From Bin55 sp964511425 (GTDB taxonomy: Bacteria; Pseudomonadota; Gammaproteobacteria; Pseudomonadales; Azotimanducaceae): a stretch of DNA of 47,960 bases. A program made the translations under genes and the position numbers. Location of the stretch: assembly GCA_964511425.1 (NCBI GenBank), contig CAZEFI010000011.1, positions 1-47,960 on the forward strand, in the 5' to 3' direction. Positions within the stretch are counted from its first letter, which is position 1, and every line of letters starts with the position of its first letter. Below, one piece after another: positions 1-8,581 of this stretch. The notes under the pieces are model-generated. The model was given only the letters and a program-made list of their open reading frames with translations, did no database searches and was not told the DNA's origin.

Positions 1-79
1 AAACAAATTGACAGTGCGTTCGAGTTCGACCTAAACCTCAGTGATTTTGAATGACTTGTCGTCCACGACTATTGAGCCG

Positions 80-457
80 ATGAAAACAACTCGACCAGTA
101 TTTTTAAATTTATTCGCCATTAAGTTACCCATTGTTGCAGTAGTATCGATTCTGCATCGGGTGAGTGGCGTAGCACTTTTTGGAGCATCCTTTTATCTCT
201 TATGGATGCTTTGGTTGTCGCTTGAATCTGAATTGGACTTTGAGATTCTGAAGACTGCGCTTGACCATCCCTTACACGCATTTGCATTGTGGGTGACACT
301 TTCGTTACTCGGCTATCACATAATTGCAGGGTCGCGTCATTTACTTTTGGACTTACAAATCGGAGATTCGCTGAAAGCAGGTCGGCTGGGTGCGATGTTG
401 GTGCTCCTTTGCTCGATCGTGTTGTCCATCGCTATTGGAGTCTGGTTTTGGTTGTAA
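80..457 (+). CDS. sdhC: succinate dehydrogenase cytochrome b556 subunit
   Basis: Membrane anchor of complex II that carries haem b and the quinone site together with SdhD. The conserved N-terminal pattern RPVFLNL...LPIVAVVSILHRVSG matches SdhC, and three hydrophobic segments follow. The haem-ligand region reads GYHIIAGSRHLLLD. I place the start at ATG 80 (125 aa), because E. coli SdhC begins at the equivalent point; an in-frame GTG at 41 would add 13 residues. Neither start has a strong Shine-Dalgarno. A perfect TTGACA at 8-13 could be a -35 box, although the -10 partner near 31-36 is poor; if real, transcription would start after GTG 41 and favour ATG 80. First gene of sdhCDAB-sucAB-lpd-sucCD. 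Confidence 0.93.
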   Translation: MKTTRPVFLNLFAIKLPIVAVVSILHRVSGVALFGASFYLLWMLWLSLESELDFEILKTALDHPLHAFALWVTLSLLGYHIIAGSRHLLLDLQIGDSLKAGRLGAMLVLLCSIVLSIAIGVWFWL

Positions 458-810
458 ACACTACGAGTCTTTCTCGTAGCGGTGTGGCAGATTTTCTCCT
501 ACAACGTGTGTCCGCAATTTTCTTAGCGGTCTACTCTGGCTGCATTGTTTGGTTCATACTGACACACCCTGATCCTGAATACGCACAGTGGATCGCTTTC
601 GTGCGATCACCTGTTTTGTTGATTTTGGGCACTCTGACGTTGTTGTCGTGGGGAATCCATGCTTGGATTGGTATGTGGACCGTGGGTACGGACTATTTAA
701 ATGAACATCATATCGGCAAATTTGCTACGTCTATTCGGTTGGTTTATCAATTCGGAATTATTTGCTTGATCATGGTGTATTTCGTACTCGGATTCGTCAT
801 ACTTTGGTAG
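448..810 (+). CDS. sdhD: succinate dehydrogenase hydrophobic membrane anchor subunit
   Basis: Second membrane anchor of complex II (120 aa), three transmembrane segments. The reading frame is open upstream into sdhC, but homology begins at TTG 448: translating from there gives MVVNTTSLSRSG, which lines up with the E. coli SdhD start MVSNASALGRNG. A GGAG at 437-440 sits 7 nt before this TTG, supporting it. The gene overlaps the end of sdhC by 10 nt. The motif HAWIGMWTVGTDYL is the SdhD quinone/haem region signature. Its end lies next to the GTG start of sdhA. Confidence 0.92.
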   Translation: MVVNTTSLSRSGVADFLLQRVSAIFLAVYSGCIVWFILTHPDPEYAQWIAFVRSPVLLILGTLTLLSWGIHAWIGMWTVGTDYLNEHHIGKFATSIRLVYQFGIICLIMVYFVLGFVILW

Positions 811-818
811 ATTCAGCT

Positions 819-2591
819 GTGTCTCAACCATTACGTACATTGCAATTTGATGCTGTCGTTGTCGGGGGCGGCGGTGCTGGCTTGCGCGCCAGTCTCTCAC
901 TTGCTGAAAGTGGATTTCGAACGGCTGTTATGTCCAAGGTATTTCCAACTCGCTCGCATACAGTGTCCGCACAAGGTGGAATCACCTGTGCAATTGGTAG
1001 CGACGACCCAGACGACGATTGGCGTTGGCACATGTACGACACTGTCAAAGGATCGGACTATATAGGTGACCAAGATGCGATTGAATACATGTGCAAAGTT
1101 GGACCGGAGGTCGTATACGAACTAGAACACATGGGACTTCCTTTTTCTCGAACGGAAACCGGTCGCATTTATCAAAGACCGTTTGGAGGCCAATCAAAAA
1201 ATTTTGGTAAAGGTGGTCAAGCCGCTCGAACCTGCGCTGCAGTAGATCGCACTGGACATGCACTTCTGCACACCCTTTACCAAGCAAATGTTAAAGCAAG
1301 CACAACATTCTTGAACGAGTGGTTTGCCGTCGATCTAGTTCGTAATCAAGATGGTGTAGTCTGTGGAGTGGTCGCAATTGACATTGAGAGCGGTGAAACT
1401 GTGTTGGTGCAAGCTAAGGCTACGCTTTTGGCAACTGGTGGTGCAGGTCGTATCTATGCAAGTACGACTAACGCATTGGTGAATACTGGTGACGGAATTG
1501 CTATGGCACTTCGTAGCGGTATACCTGTACAAGACATTGAAATGTGGCAATTCCATCCTACTGGTATTTATCCACTAGGCGTGTTAGTAACCGAAGGGTG
1601 TCGCGGTGAAGGTGGTTACTTAGTTAACGCACTCGGCGAGCGTTTTATGGAACGGTATGCGCCAACGGCGAAGGATTTAGCCAGTCGTGATGTGGTCTCT
1701 CGTTCGATGATCATAGAACTTCAGGAAGGTCGTGGGTGCGGTCCAGAGAAAGATCACGTCTTTCTGAAACTCGACCATTTAGGAAAACAAACTTTAGAAC
1801 TTAGATTAGCAGGCATTTTGGAACTTTCTCGTACTTATGCATTAGTCGATCCTGTGGTGGAACCGATCCCGGTTGTACCTACCTGCCACTATATGATGGG
1901 TGGAATTCCCACGACAGTATCGGGTCAAGCAATCACTCAAAGAGATGGGTTAGACCATGCTGTCGAAGGACTGTATGCGGTGGGGGAAGCTGCATCCGTA
2001 TCCGTGCATGGAGCGAATCGACTTGGCGGGAATTCTCTGCTTGATTTAGTTGTATTCGGTCGAGCTGCTGGATTGCATATTCAAGAAGTGTTGAAACAAG
2101 GAGTAAGTCATCGAGCGCCCTCGGATTCTGATTTAGAGCCAGCGTCCGCGCGTATTCGTCGCTGGGATGAGTCTAAGGAAGGGGAACACCCCGCGACATT
2201 GAAAACCGAATTACAAAAGACGATGCAAATGAACTTCAGTGTATTTCGTTCTCAAGAACAAATGCGAGACGGAATCTCGGTTTTTGCGAATTTACGCGAG
2301 CGATTACACAATTCACATCTCGGAGATAAGTCTAAAATATTTAATACTGCCAGAATTGAGGCGTTAGAACTTGAAAATTTACTTGAAGTAGCCGAAGCTA
2401 CGGCGATTGCCGCGGAAGCAAGAAAGGAAAGTCGTGGCGCCCACGCCCGTGTCGACTACACGGAACGTGATGATGAAAATTGGTTATGCCACTCACTATA
2501 TTTCGCTTCAGATAAATCCATCAAGAAGCGAGCCGTGAACTTTGAACCAGAAACTGTCGACACTTTTGAACCGATTAAAAGAGAGTATTAA
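819..2591 (+). CDS. sdhA: succinate dehydrogenase flavoprotein subunit
   Basis: Catalytic FAD subunit that oxidises succinate to fumarate on the cytoplasmic face of the membrane. With GTG 819 as start it is 590 aa, close to E. coli SdhA (588). Visible hallmarks: dinucleotide fold GGGGAG at residues 16-21; the FAD-linking histidine in TRSHTVSAQGG (H47); the active-site segment EGCRGEGG; and HGANRLGGNSLLDLVVFGR near residue 395. An upstream in-frame ATG at 762 would lie inside sdhD and add non-homologous residues. GTG 819 is preceded by GGTAG at 806-810, which includes the sdhD stop codon, so the two genes are probably translationally coupled. Confidence 0.96.
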   Translation: MSQPLRTLQFDAVVVGGGGAGLRASLSLAESGFRTAVMSKVFPTRSHTVSAQGGITCAIGSDDPDDDWRWHMYDTVKGSDYIGDQDAIEYMCKVGPEVVYELEHMGLPFSRTETGRIYQRPFGGQSKNFGKGGQAARTCAAVDRTGHALLHTLYQANVKASTTFLNEWFAVDLVRNQDGVVCGVVAIDIESGETVLVQAKATLLATGGAGRIYASTTNALVNTGDGIAMALRSGIPVQDIEMWQFHPTGIYPLGVLVTEGCRGEGGYLVNALGERFMERYAPTAKDLASRDVVSRSMIIELQEGRGCGPEKDHVFLKLDHLGKQTLELRLAGILELSRTYALVDPVVEPIPVVPTCHYMMGGIPTTVSGQAITQRDGLDHAVEGLYAVGEAASVSVHGANRLGGNSLLDLVVFGRAAGLHIQEVLKQGVSHRAPSDSDLEPASARIRRWDESKEGEHPATLKTELQKTMQMNFSVFRSQEQMRDGISVFANLRERLHNSHLGDKSKIFNTARIEALELENLLEVAEATAIAAEARKESRGAHARVDYTERDDENWLCHSLYFASDKSIKKRAVNFEPETVDTFEPIKREY

Positions 2592-2594
2592 ATC

Positions 2595-3299
2595 GTGCGG
2601 GTAAGTATTTATCGCTACGTTCCCGAACTGGATACCAAGCCGCGAATGCAAGACTATGAATTTGCGAGACCAGAAGGTCGCGATTTAATGGTCCTCGATG
2701 TTTTGGAACAACTTAAAGTACAAGATCCGACAATTTCTTATCGTCGTTCTTGTCGTGAAGGTGTGTGTGGTTCCGATGGGATGAATATGAATGGTACCAA
2801 TGGGCTCGCCTGTAAAACACCAGTTGGATCTGTGATTTCTGGCGATCGCCTCGTGCTACGACCTCTACCGGGATTGCCAGTAATTCGCGATCTTGTCGTG
2901 GACATGTCACAGTTTTATAAGCAATATGAACGTGCGGACCCTTATTTGATCAATGACGAGTTACCGCCACCCAAGGAACGTTTGCAAAGTATTGAGGAAC
3001 GCGAAAAACTTGAAGGACTTTATGAGTGTATCCTATGTGCCTGCTGCACTACTTCATGTCCCTCGTTTTGGTGGAATCCGGATAAGTTTCTTGGTCCCGC
3101 GGCTCTGCTTCACGCGTATCGGTTTATTGCGGATAGTCGCGACACCGCAACCGCAGAACGGCTAGCGAAACTCGACGATCATTTCAGTGTATTTCGTTGT
3201 CGAAGTATTATGAATTGCGCTAGTGTTTGTCCAAAGGATCTCAATCCTACTCGTGCGATCGGCGAGATTCGAACGCTGATGGTGAAAGAAGGCACTTAG
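2595..3299 (+). CDS. sdhB: succinate dehydrogenase iron-sulfur subunit
   Basis: Electron-transfer subunit of complex II (234 aa; E. coli 238), carrying electrons from FAD to quinone. The plant-type [2Fe-2S] ligands are C53, C58, D61 and C73 in SCREGVCGSDG...LAC. The bacterial ferredoxin half has CILCACCTTSCP for [4Fe-4S] and CRSIMNCASVCP for the [3Fe-4S] cluster. Starts at GTG 2595, only 3 nt after the sdhA stop, with GAGAG at 2581-2585 as a likely ribosome binding site. Confidence 0.96.
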   Translation: MRVSIYRYVPELDTKPRMQDYEFARPEGRDLMVLDVLEQLKVQDPTISYRRSCREGVCGSDGMNMNGTNGLACKTPVGSVISGDRLVLRPLPGLPVIRDLVVDMSQFYKQYERADPYLINDELPPPKERLQSIEEREKLEGLYECILCACCTTSCPSFWWNPDKFLGPAALLHAYRFIADSRDTATAERLAKLDDHFSVFRCRSIMNCASVCPKDLNPTRAIGEIRTLMVKEGT

Positions 3300-3320
3300 C
3301 AGATTGTTTGAGGAATAACT

Positions 3321-6179
3321 GTGACTGACTCATTTATAGAACGAATGGAAGCAAGTTCCCATCTGGCGTCAGGGAGCGTTGCGTACATAGAAGCTTTGTA
3401 CGAAAAGTATTTAGAGAGTGCGAACTTAGTACCGCAGGAATGGCGCGATTACTTTAATACGCTTCCGCAAGAAGAGAACGGGCATCCTGACATCGCTCAC
3501 AGCACGATTGTAAATCACTTTGAAAGGCTCGGACGAAATCGTCTAAAAGCCCGACCGGAACGAGTGAGTACCTCGATATTATCGGAATATCACAGAAAAC
3601 AAATTCAAGTGATGGAACTCATTGAATCGTATCAATCTCGCGGTCACCGAAGAGCTCGAGTCGACCCACTTGGCGTTTGGGAACGAGAAAAAGCCGCAGA
3701 TCTTGAATTGAAATTTCACGGTCTCAGCCTTGCCGATTTCGACACGGTCTTTCACATCGGTTCTTCTCATTTATTTAACGACAAAGACGCCAAACTCCGC
3801 GACATCGTCGACGCCTTAGAGAAAACCTATTGTGGTTCAATCGGCTCAGAGTATGTGTACGTGACATCGACGCAGGAACGGGAGTGGATTCGTGGTCGAC
3901 TAGAAAGTGTTCATTCTCAAATGCACTACGACGATCAGACGAAGTATCGAATTCTGGAACGTCTCACTGCCGCAGAAGGATTGGAGCGGTATCTACACAA
4001 CCGATATCCAGGGACCAAGAGGTTCGGCTTGGAAGGAGCCGAAAGCTTAATCCCAATGTTGCACGAGATTACTCAGCGATCCGGTATGTGGCGCGTTCAG
4101 GAAGTTGTTATTGGGATGGCGCACCGAGGGCGATTGAATGTTCTCGTGAATGTGTTAGGAAAACAAACCGGCGAATTGTTTCAGGAGTTTGAAGGTCGTG
4201 CGCGACAACAATATGAAACAGGCGATGTGAAATATCACATGGGATTTTCGACCAATTTGGAAACTCACGGTCGACAAATTCACCTTGCATTGGCTTTTAA
4301 TCCGTCGCACTTGGAGATTGTGGGGCCAGTTGTCGAAGGTTCTTGTCGAGCCCGGCAAGATCGTCGTGCCGATGTCGGTCGTGAACAAGTATTCCCCATC
4401 TTGATCCATGGAGATGCTGCGATTGCAGGTCAAGGGGTCGTCATGGAAACGTTTCAAATGTCCCAGACGAGAGGCTTTTCTACTGGTGGAACGATGCACA
4501 TCATCATCAATAACCAGGTAGGATTTACTACGAGTCGCCGGGAAGACGCCCGTTCGACGGAGTACTGCAGCGAAGTTGCGAAGATTATCCGGGCACCAAT
4601 TTTTCACGTGAACGCAGATGACCCAGAAGCGGTGACGTTTGTTGCTCAAATTGCTTCAGACTATGTAAACGTGTTTGGAAAGGATGTGGTTATCGATTTA
4701 GTGTGTTATAGGAGACGGGGGCACAACGAAGCCGAAGATCCAATGAAAACACAACCGTTAATGTATCAGCAGATCAGACGGCATCCGACTACTCGAAAAA
4801 TCTATGCTGATCGCCTTGCTGCAGAGGGTATAGTCTCACAAGAAAAGTCTGAGGCCATGGCAACCACTTTGCGAGATCGTTTAGACCGAGGTGAAACGAT
4901 AGCACTTTCGGTTATTAAAGAACCTGATACAAGTATGTTTGTCGACTGGAAGCCCTATATTGGTCATAACTGGGATACACCAGCTGACACTGCGTTCCCA
5001 TTACTTCGCCTACAACAGGTAATGGCAAAAACGAACAGAATCCCCAAAGGAACTAAACTGCACAAACAGGTTCAAGGTATTTATGCCGACCGGCGGAATA
5101 TGTCTGCAGGTGGTCTTGCAGTTAACTGGGGATTTGGAGAAATGGCCGCTTACGCGACGTTGCTGGATCAAGGATTTGACGTCAGGATCACAGGACAAGA
5201 TGTAGGTGTCGGGACATTTTCCCACCGCCACGCGTGCGTTTATTGTCAGAGTACTGGTGAGCAAGTGATACCGTTGCAGCAAGCATTCAAAACTCGTAGA
5301 TTTGAAATTTACGACTCGTTGTTGTCGGAAGAAGCGGTCCTTGCGTTTGAGTATGGGTATGCGACAACCGCACCCAATTCATTGGTCATTTGGGAGGCCC
5401 AATTTGGGGATTTCGCCAATGGTGCTCAGGTGGTTTTCGATCAATTCATCTCGAGTGGCGAGGCTAAATGGGGACGACAGTGTGGACTCGTCGTATTTCT
5501 CCCTCATGGGTTGGAAGGACAGGGACCCGAGCATTCGTCAGCACGACTGGAACGATTCATGCAACTTTGTGCTCAGCACAATTTGCAAATATGTATTCCA
5601 ACTACACCATCGCAAATTTTTCACTTGTTACGACGACAGATGATTCGACCGATGCGGCGACCATTGATCACGCTGACACCCAAAAGTTTACTGCGGCACA
5701 AACTTGCTATATCGACGATTGACGAATTAGCTACTGGACATTTTCGTAACGTGATTGATGAATATGATCCCTTGAAACCGAAGGAAGTCGACCGTGTAGT
5801 CATGTGCAGCGGGAAGGTATATTACGATTTACTCACGCGTCGCCGGGAAGAAAAACGCACGAATGTTGCAGTAATCCGGTTAGAACAGTTGTATCCGTTT
5901 CCGCTTGACGAATTGCTCGAAATTCTCTCCCAATATAGCAATTTGAAGACCGTAGTGTGGTGTCAGGAAGAACCGAAGAACCAAGGTGCGTGGTACTCAA
6001 GCAAGCACCACATGGAGCGTGCCGTGGGGCAAACCCATCCCAACTTAACACTGAAGTACGCGGGTCGTAAACCGTACGCAGCACCAGCGGTCGGTCTACC
6101 TTCGCGCCACGCGCGACAACAACACGAACTCGTTGAAGAAGCACTTTTTGGAGATTTGGAAGAAATAAGTGACCACTGA
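3321..6179 (+). CDS. sucA: 2-oxoglutarate dehydrogenase E1 component
   Basis: Thiamine-diphosphate-dependent E1 of the 2-oxoglutarate dehydrogenase complex: decarboxylates 2-oxoglutarate and succinylates the lipoyl group of SucB. Length 952 aa (E. coli 933). The N-terminal segment SYQSRGHRRARVDPLG, the substrate/ThDP region GMAHRGRLNVL, the GDAAIAGQGVVMET and IIINNQVGFTTS motifs and the C-terminal WCQEEPKNQGAW are all typical of E1o. Start is GTG 3321, with GAGGAAT just upstream. Its stop codon overlaps the start of sucB by 11 nt, so E1 and E2 are translationally coupled. Confidence 0.97.
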   Translation: MTDSFIERMEASSHLASGSVAYIEALYEKYLESANLVPQEWRDYFNTLPQEENGHPDIAHSTIVNHFERLGRNRLKARPERVSTSILSEYHRKQIQVMELIESYQSRGHRRARVDPLGVWEREKAADLELKFHGLSLADFDTVFHIGSSHLFNDKDAKLRDIVDALEKTYCGSIGSEYVYVTSTQEREWIRGRLESVHSQMHYDDQTKYRILERLTAAEGLERYLHNRYPGTKRFGLEGAESLIPMLHEITQRSGMWRVQEVVIGMAHRGRLNVLVNVLGKQTGELFQEFEGRARQQYETGDVKYHMGFSTNLETHGRQIHLALAFNPSHLEIVGPVVEGSCRARQDRRADVGREQVFPILIHGDAAIAGQGVVMETFQMSQTRGFSTGGTMHIIINNQVGFTTSRREDARSTEYCSEVAKIIRAPIFHVNADDPEAVTFVAQIASDYVNVFGKDVVIDLVCYRRRGHNEAEDPMKTQPLMYQQIRRHPTTRKIYADRLAAEGIVSQEKSEAMATTLRDRLDRGETIALSVIKEPDTSMFVDWKPYIGHNWDTPADTAFPLLRLQQVMAKTNRIPKGTKLHKQVQGIYADRRNMSAGGLAVNWGFGEMAAYATLLDQGFDVRITGQDVGVGTFSHRHACVYCQSTGEQVIPLQQAFKTRRFEIYDSLLSEEAVLAFEYGYATTAPNSLVIWEAQFGDFANGAQVVFDQFISSGEAKWGRQCGLVVFLPHGLEGQGPEHSSARLERFMQLCAQHNLQICIPTTPSQIFHLLRRQMIRPMRRPLITLTPKSLLRHKLAISTIDELATGHFRNVIDEYDPLKPKEVDRVVMCSGKVYYDLLTRRREEKRTNVAVIRLEQLYPFPLDELLEILSQYSNLKTVVWCQEEPKNQGAWYSSKHHMERAVGQTHPNLTLKYAGRKPYAAPAVGLPSRHARQQHELVEEALFGDLEEISDH

Positions 6180-7045
6180 GATAACAACCCCAGCNNNNNN
6201 NNNNNNNNNNNNNNNNNNNNNNNNNNNNNNNNNNNNNNNNNNNNNNNNNNNNNNNNNNNNNNNNNNNNNNNNNNNNNNNNNNNNNNNNNNNNNNACCAGT
6301 TCCGGATTCAGAACAGGAAGAGCCAGCAATAGACTCGGGCGAACGTGTCGAGCGACGCGTACCGATGACGCGGCTGCGCGCCACCATCGCGAATCGACTG
6401 GTGGAAGCACAACAGAACGCGGCAATGCTCACAACCTTCAACGAGGCCGATATGGCTCCGATCATTCGTATGCGCAAGCAATATCAAGAAGAGTTTCAAC
6501 GTGCGCACAACGGTACTAGATTAGGCTTCATGAGCTTTTTCGTCCGCGCGAGTGTGGAAGCACTCAAACGATTTCCACTCGTTAATGCGTCCATCGATGG
6601 ATCAGACATTGTGTATCACGGCTTCTATGATATCGGTGTCGCGGTGAGTACGGACCGTGGTTTAGTTGTACCGGTCGTACGAGATGCAGATGCACTTGGA
6701 CTTGCACAGATTGAAGATCAAATAGTTGAGTACGGACAGAAAGCAAGAGACGGAAAATTAGCAATTGAAGACATGCAAGGTGGAACGTTTACGATTTCCA
6801 ATGGTGGAGTATTCGGTTCACTCATGTCTACTCCAATTTTGAATCCGCCCCAGACAGCGATCTTAGGTATGCACAAAATTCAGGAGCGTCCGGTGGTGGT
6901 GGAAGGGAAGGTCGAAGTTCGACCAATGATGTATTTAGCGTTGTCGTACGACCATCGCTTGATCGACGGTTCGGAAGCAGTGCGATTCTTGGTTGCGATT
7001 AAGGGAATGCTGGAAGATCCGGCTCGCATTCTGCTTGAACTATAA
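6169..7045 (+). CDS. sucB: 2-oxoglutarate dehydrogenase E2 (dihydrolipoyl succinyltransferase), interrupted by scaffold gap
   Basis: Core of the 2-oxoglutarate dehydrogenase complex; transfers the succinyl group from lipoyl-lysine to CoA. Only the first 8 residues from GTG 6169 (MTTEITTP) are visible before 100 Ns. After the gap, frame +2 resumes at 6296 with the hinge ERRVPMTRLRA and a complete catalytic domain of about 249 aa, including AMLTTFNEADM, the active-site SYDHRLIDG and a C-terminus typical of SucB. The lipoyl domain, its lysine and the E1/E3-binding domain are hidden. Reading frames on the two sides differ across exactly 100 Ns. Compared with about 405 aa in E. coli, roughly 145 codons are missing, so the gap length is a placeholder rather than a real frameshift. 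Confidence 0.93.
6195..6294. other. 100-N scaffold gap inside sucB
   Basis: A run of exactly 100 Ns, the usual placeholder for a gap of unknown size. Family length suggests the true missing stretch is around 440 bp, covering the lipoyl and peripheral-subunit-binding domains. Lipoyl domains are often repetitive or similar between E2 genes of one genome, which could have broken the assembly here (inference). Confidence 0.95.
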
Positions 7046-7057
7046 AGGAGAAGAGAA

Positions 7058-8494
7058 ATGAATCGTGAAGCTGACATCGTCGTGATTGGAGCAGGACCGG
7101 CCGGTTATGCCGCCGCGATTCGCGGAGCGCAGCTTGGCCATGCCGTAGTGTGTATTGACAAATCAATTGATAGGAAAGGAAAACCAACTCTGGGCGGTAC
7201 TTGCCTCAATTGGGGTTGCATCCCTTCCAAAGCACTGCTGGATGTATCTTTTACCTACGCTCGGATGAACGAGTTTCAAAAGATGGGAATCTCGATTGGG
7301 GACTGTCAAATTGACATTGCTAAGATGTTGGCTTATAAGAACTCAATCGTGGATAAGCTGACCTCTGGAATCGAAGTCTTATTTAAGGGGAACGGAGTCA
7401 CGTATTTGCCCGGTACGGGACAACTTGGTAGCGGTCGCGAAGTGACCTATACAGATCATGATGGATCGACACACACGATCACCGCAGATCATGTTATTTT
7501 GGCACCCGGATCGATACCAATAGACATTCCTGCTGCTCGTGTCGACCACGATTTGATTGTTGACTCCACGGACGCACTGGAGTTTGCAGAAGTACCTAAG
7601 CGATTAGGCGTCATTGGTGCAGGGATTGTCGGATTAGAACTCGGGAGTGTTTGGAATCGATTTGGCTCGGAAGTTGTGATCTTGGAAGCACTCGATGACT
7701 TTCTACCCATGGCTGATCGTCGAATCGCACGGGAAGCGTCAAAGATCTTCAAGAAACAAGGCTTAGATGTACGTCTTGGTGCAAGAGTGGTTTCATCGAC
7801 AATTGAAGACGGGACGGTGAAGGTTTCTTACCAACTCAAAGGTGAGGATCACATTTTAGAATGTGATAAATTGATCGTTGCAGTGGGCAGGCGGCCATAT
7901 ACCGAGGATCTGCTGAGCGAAGATTGCGAGGTCAATATCGATGAACGGGGATATTTGTTCGTCAATGATCTTTGCTTGACCGACGCTCCGGACGTCTACG
8001 CTGTTGGAGACGTAGTACGTGGCCCAATGTTAGCACACAAAGGAATGGAAGAAGGAGTGATGGTTGCAGAACGAATTGCCGGTTACAAACCGATTGTAAA
8101 TTACGATACGGTCCCTTCTGTTATATACACACACCCTGAGATTGCCTGGGTTGGACAGAGCGAGGACGAATTGAAAGCGAACGGTGAGACATTTAACACT
8201 GGATTGTTTTCCTACAGTGCGAACGGTCGTGCGATGGCAGCCCACGAAACCGATGGCTTTGTCAAGATTATTGCTGATGCAAAGACCGATCGCATACGCG
8301 GTATGCACATACTGGGTGCTCAAGCTTCCGAATTGATAGCACAAGGGGTAATTGCGATGGAATTTGGGGCTACTGCTGAGGACATTGCGTTGACGATGTT
8401 TGCCCATCCATCTCTATCAGAATCTGTTCATGAAGCTGCGTTGAGTGTTAGCGGAAACGCTATCCACACCGTTAATCGAAGAAAAAAGCAGTAG
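7058..8494 (+). CDS. lpd: dihydrolipoyl dehydrogenase (E3)
   Basis: FAD- and NAD-dependent E3 that reoxidises dihydrolipoyl groups of SucB and probably of other 2-oxo-acid dehydrogenases. 478 aa. Visible: N-terminal FAD fold GAGPAGYAAA (11-20), redox-active pair C49/C54 in GGTCLNWGCIPSK, NAD-binding GAGIVGLELGSVW, FAD segment VYAVGDVV, and the catalytic His-Glu pair H450/E455 in AHPSLSE. Good ribosome binding site AAGGAGAAG just before ATG 7058. Its place between sucB and sucC matches the Pseudomonas-type operon, where this E3 is dedicated to 2-oxoglutarate dehydrogenase. Confidence 0.96.
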   Translation: MNREADIVVIGAGPAGYAAAIRGAQLGHAVVCIDKSIDRKGKPTLGGTCLNWGCIPSKALLDVSFTYARMNEFQKMGISIGDCQIDIAKMLAYKNSIVDKLTSGIEVLFKGNGVTYLPGTGQLGSGREVTYTDHDGSTHTITADHVILAPGSIPIDIPAARVDHDLIVDSTDALEFAEVPKRLGVIGAGIVGLELGSVWNRFGSEVVILEALDDFLPMADRRIAREASKIFKKQGLDVRLGARVVSSTIEDGTVKVSYQLKGEDHILECDKLIVAVGRRPYTEDLLSEDCEVNIDERGYLFVNDLCLTDAPDVYAVGDVVRGPMLAHKGMEEGVMVAERIAGYKPIVNYDTVPSVIYTHPEIAWVGQSEDELKANGETFNTGLFSYSANGRAMAAHETDGFVKIIADAKTDRIRGMHILGAQASELIAQGVIAMEFGATAEDIALTMFAHPSLSESVHEAALSVSGNAIHTVNRRKKQ

Positions 8495-8507
8495 AGTTAA
8501 GACTTTT

Positions 8508-8540
8508 ACACATCACGTACTGTATCGAATGGTGATGTGT
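8508..8540. repeat. perfect 9-bp inverted repeat between lpd and sucC
   Basis: ACACATCAC (8508-8516) and GTGATGTGT (8532-8540) are perfect reverse complements around a 15-nt loop. No T-run follows on either strand, so it is not a classical intrinsic terminator. It lies inside the operon and could be an mRNA-stabilising or processing hairpin that sets E3:sucCD stoichiometry, or an operator. Confidence 0.55.
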
Positions 8541-8581
8541 GGACTATTTCAGCGAAAAGCCAAACATAGGAAACTAGCTAG

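Noticed and set aside
289..447. Upstream extension of the sdhD frame to an ATG at 289
   Set aside because: This part lies within sdhC and has no SdhD homology; TTG 448 with GGAG matches the known N-terminus.
4155..4649. 164-codon open frame antisense to sucA
   Set aside because: Shadow of the E1 coding sequence without independent support.
8508..8540. Inverted repeat after lpd as an intrinsic terminator
   Set aside because: No U-run on either side, and sucC/sucD are expected in the same operon.
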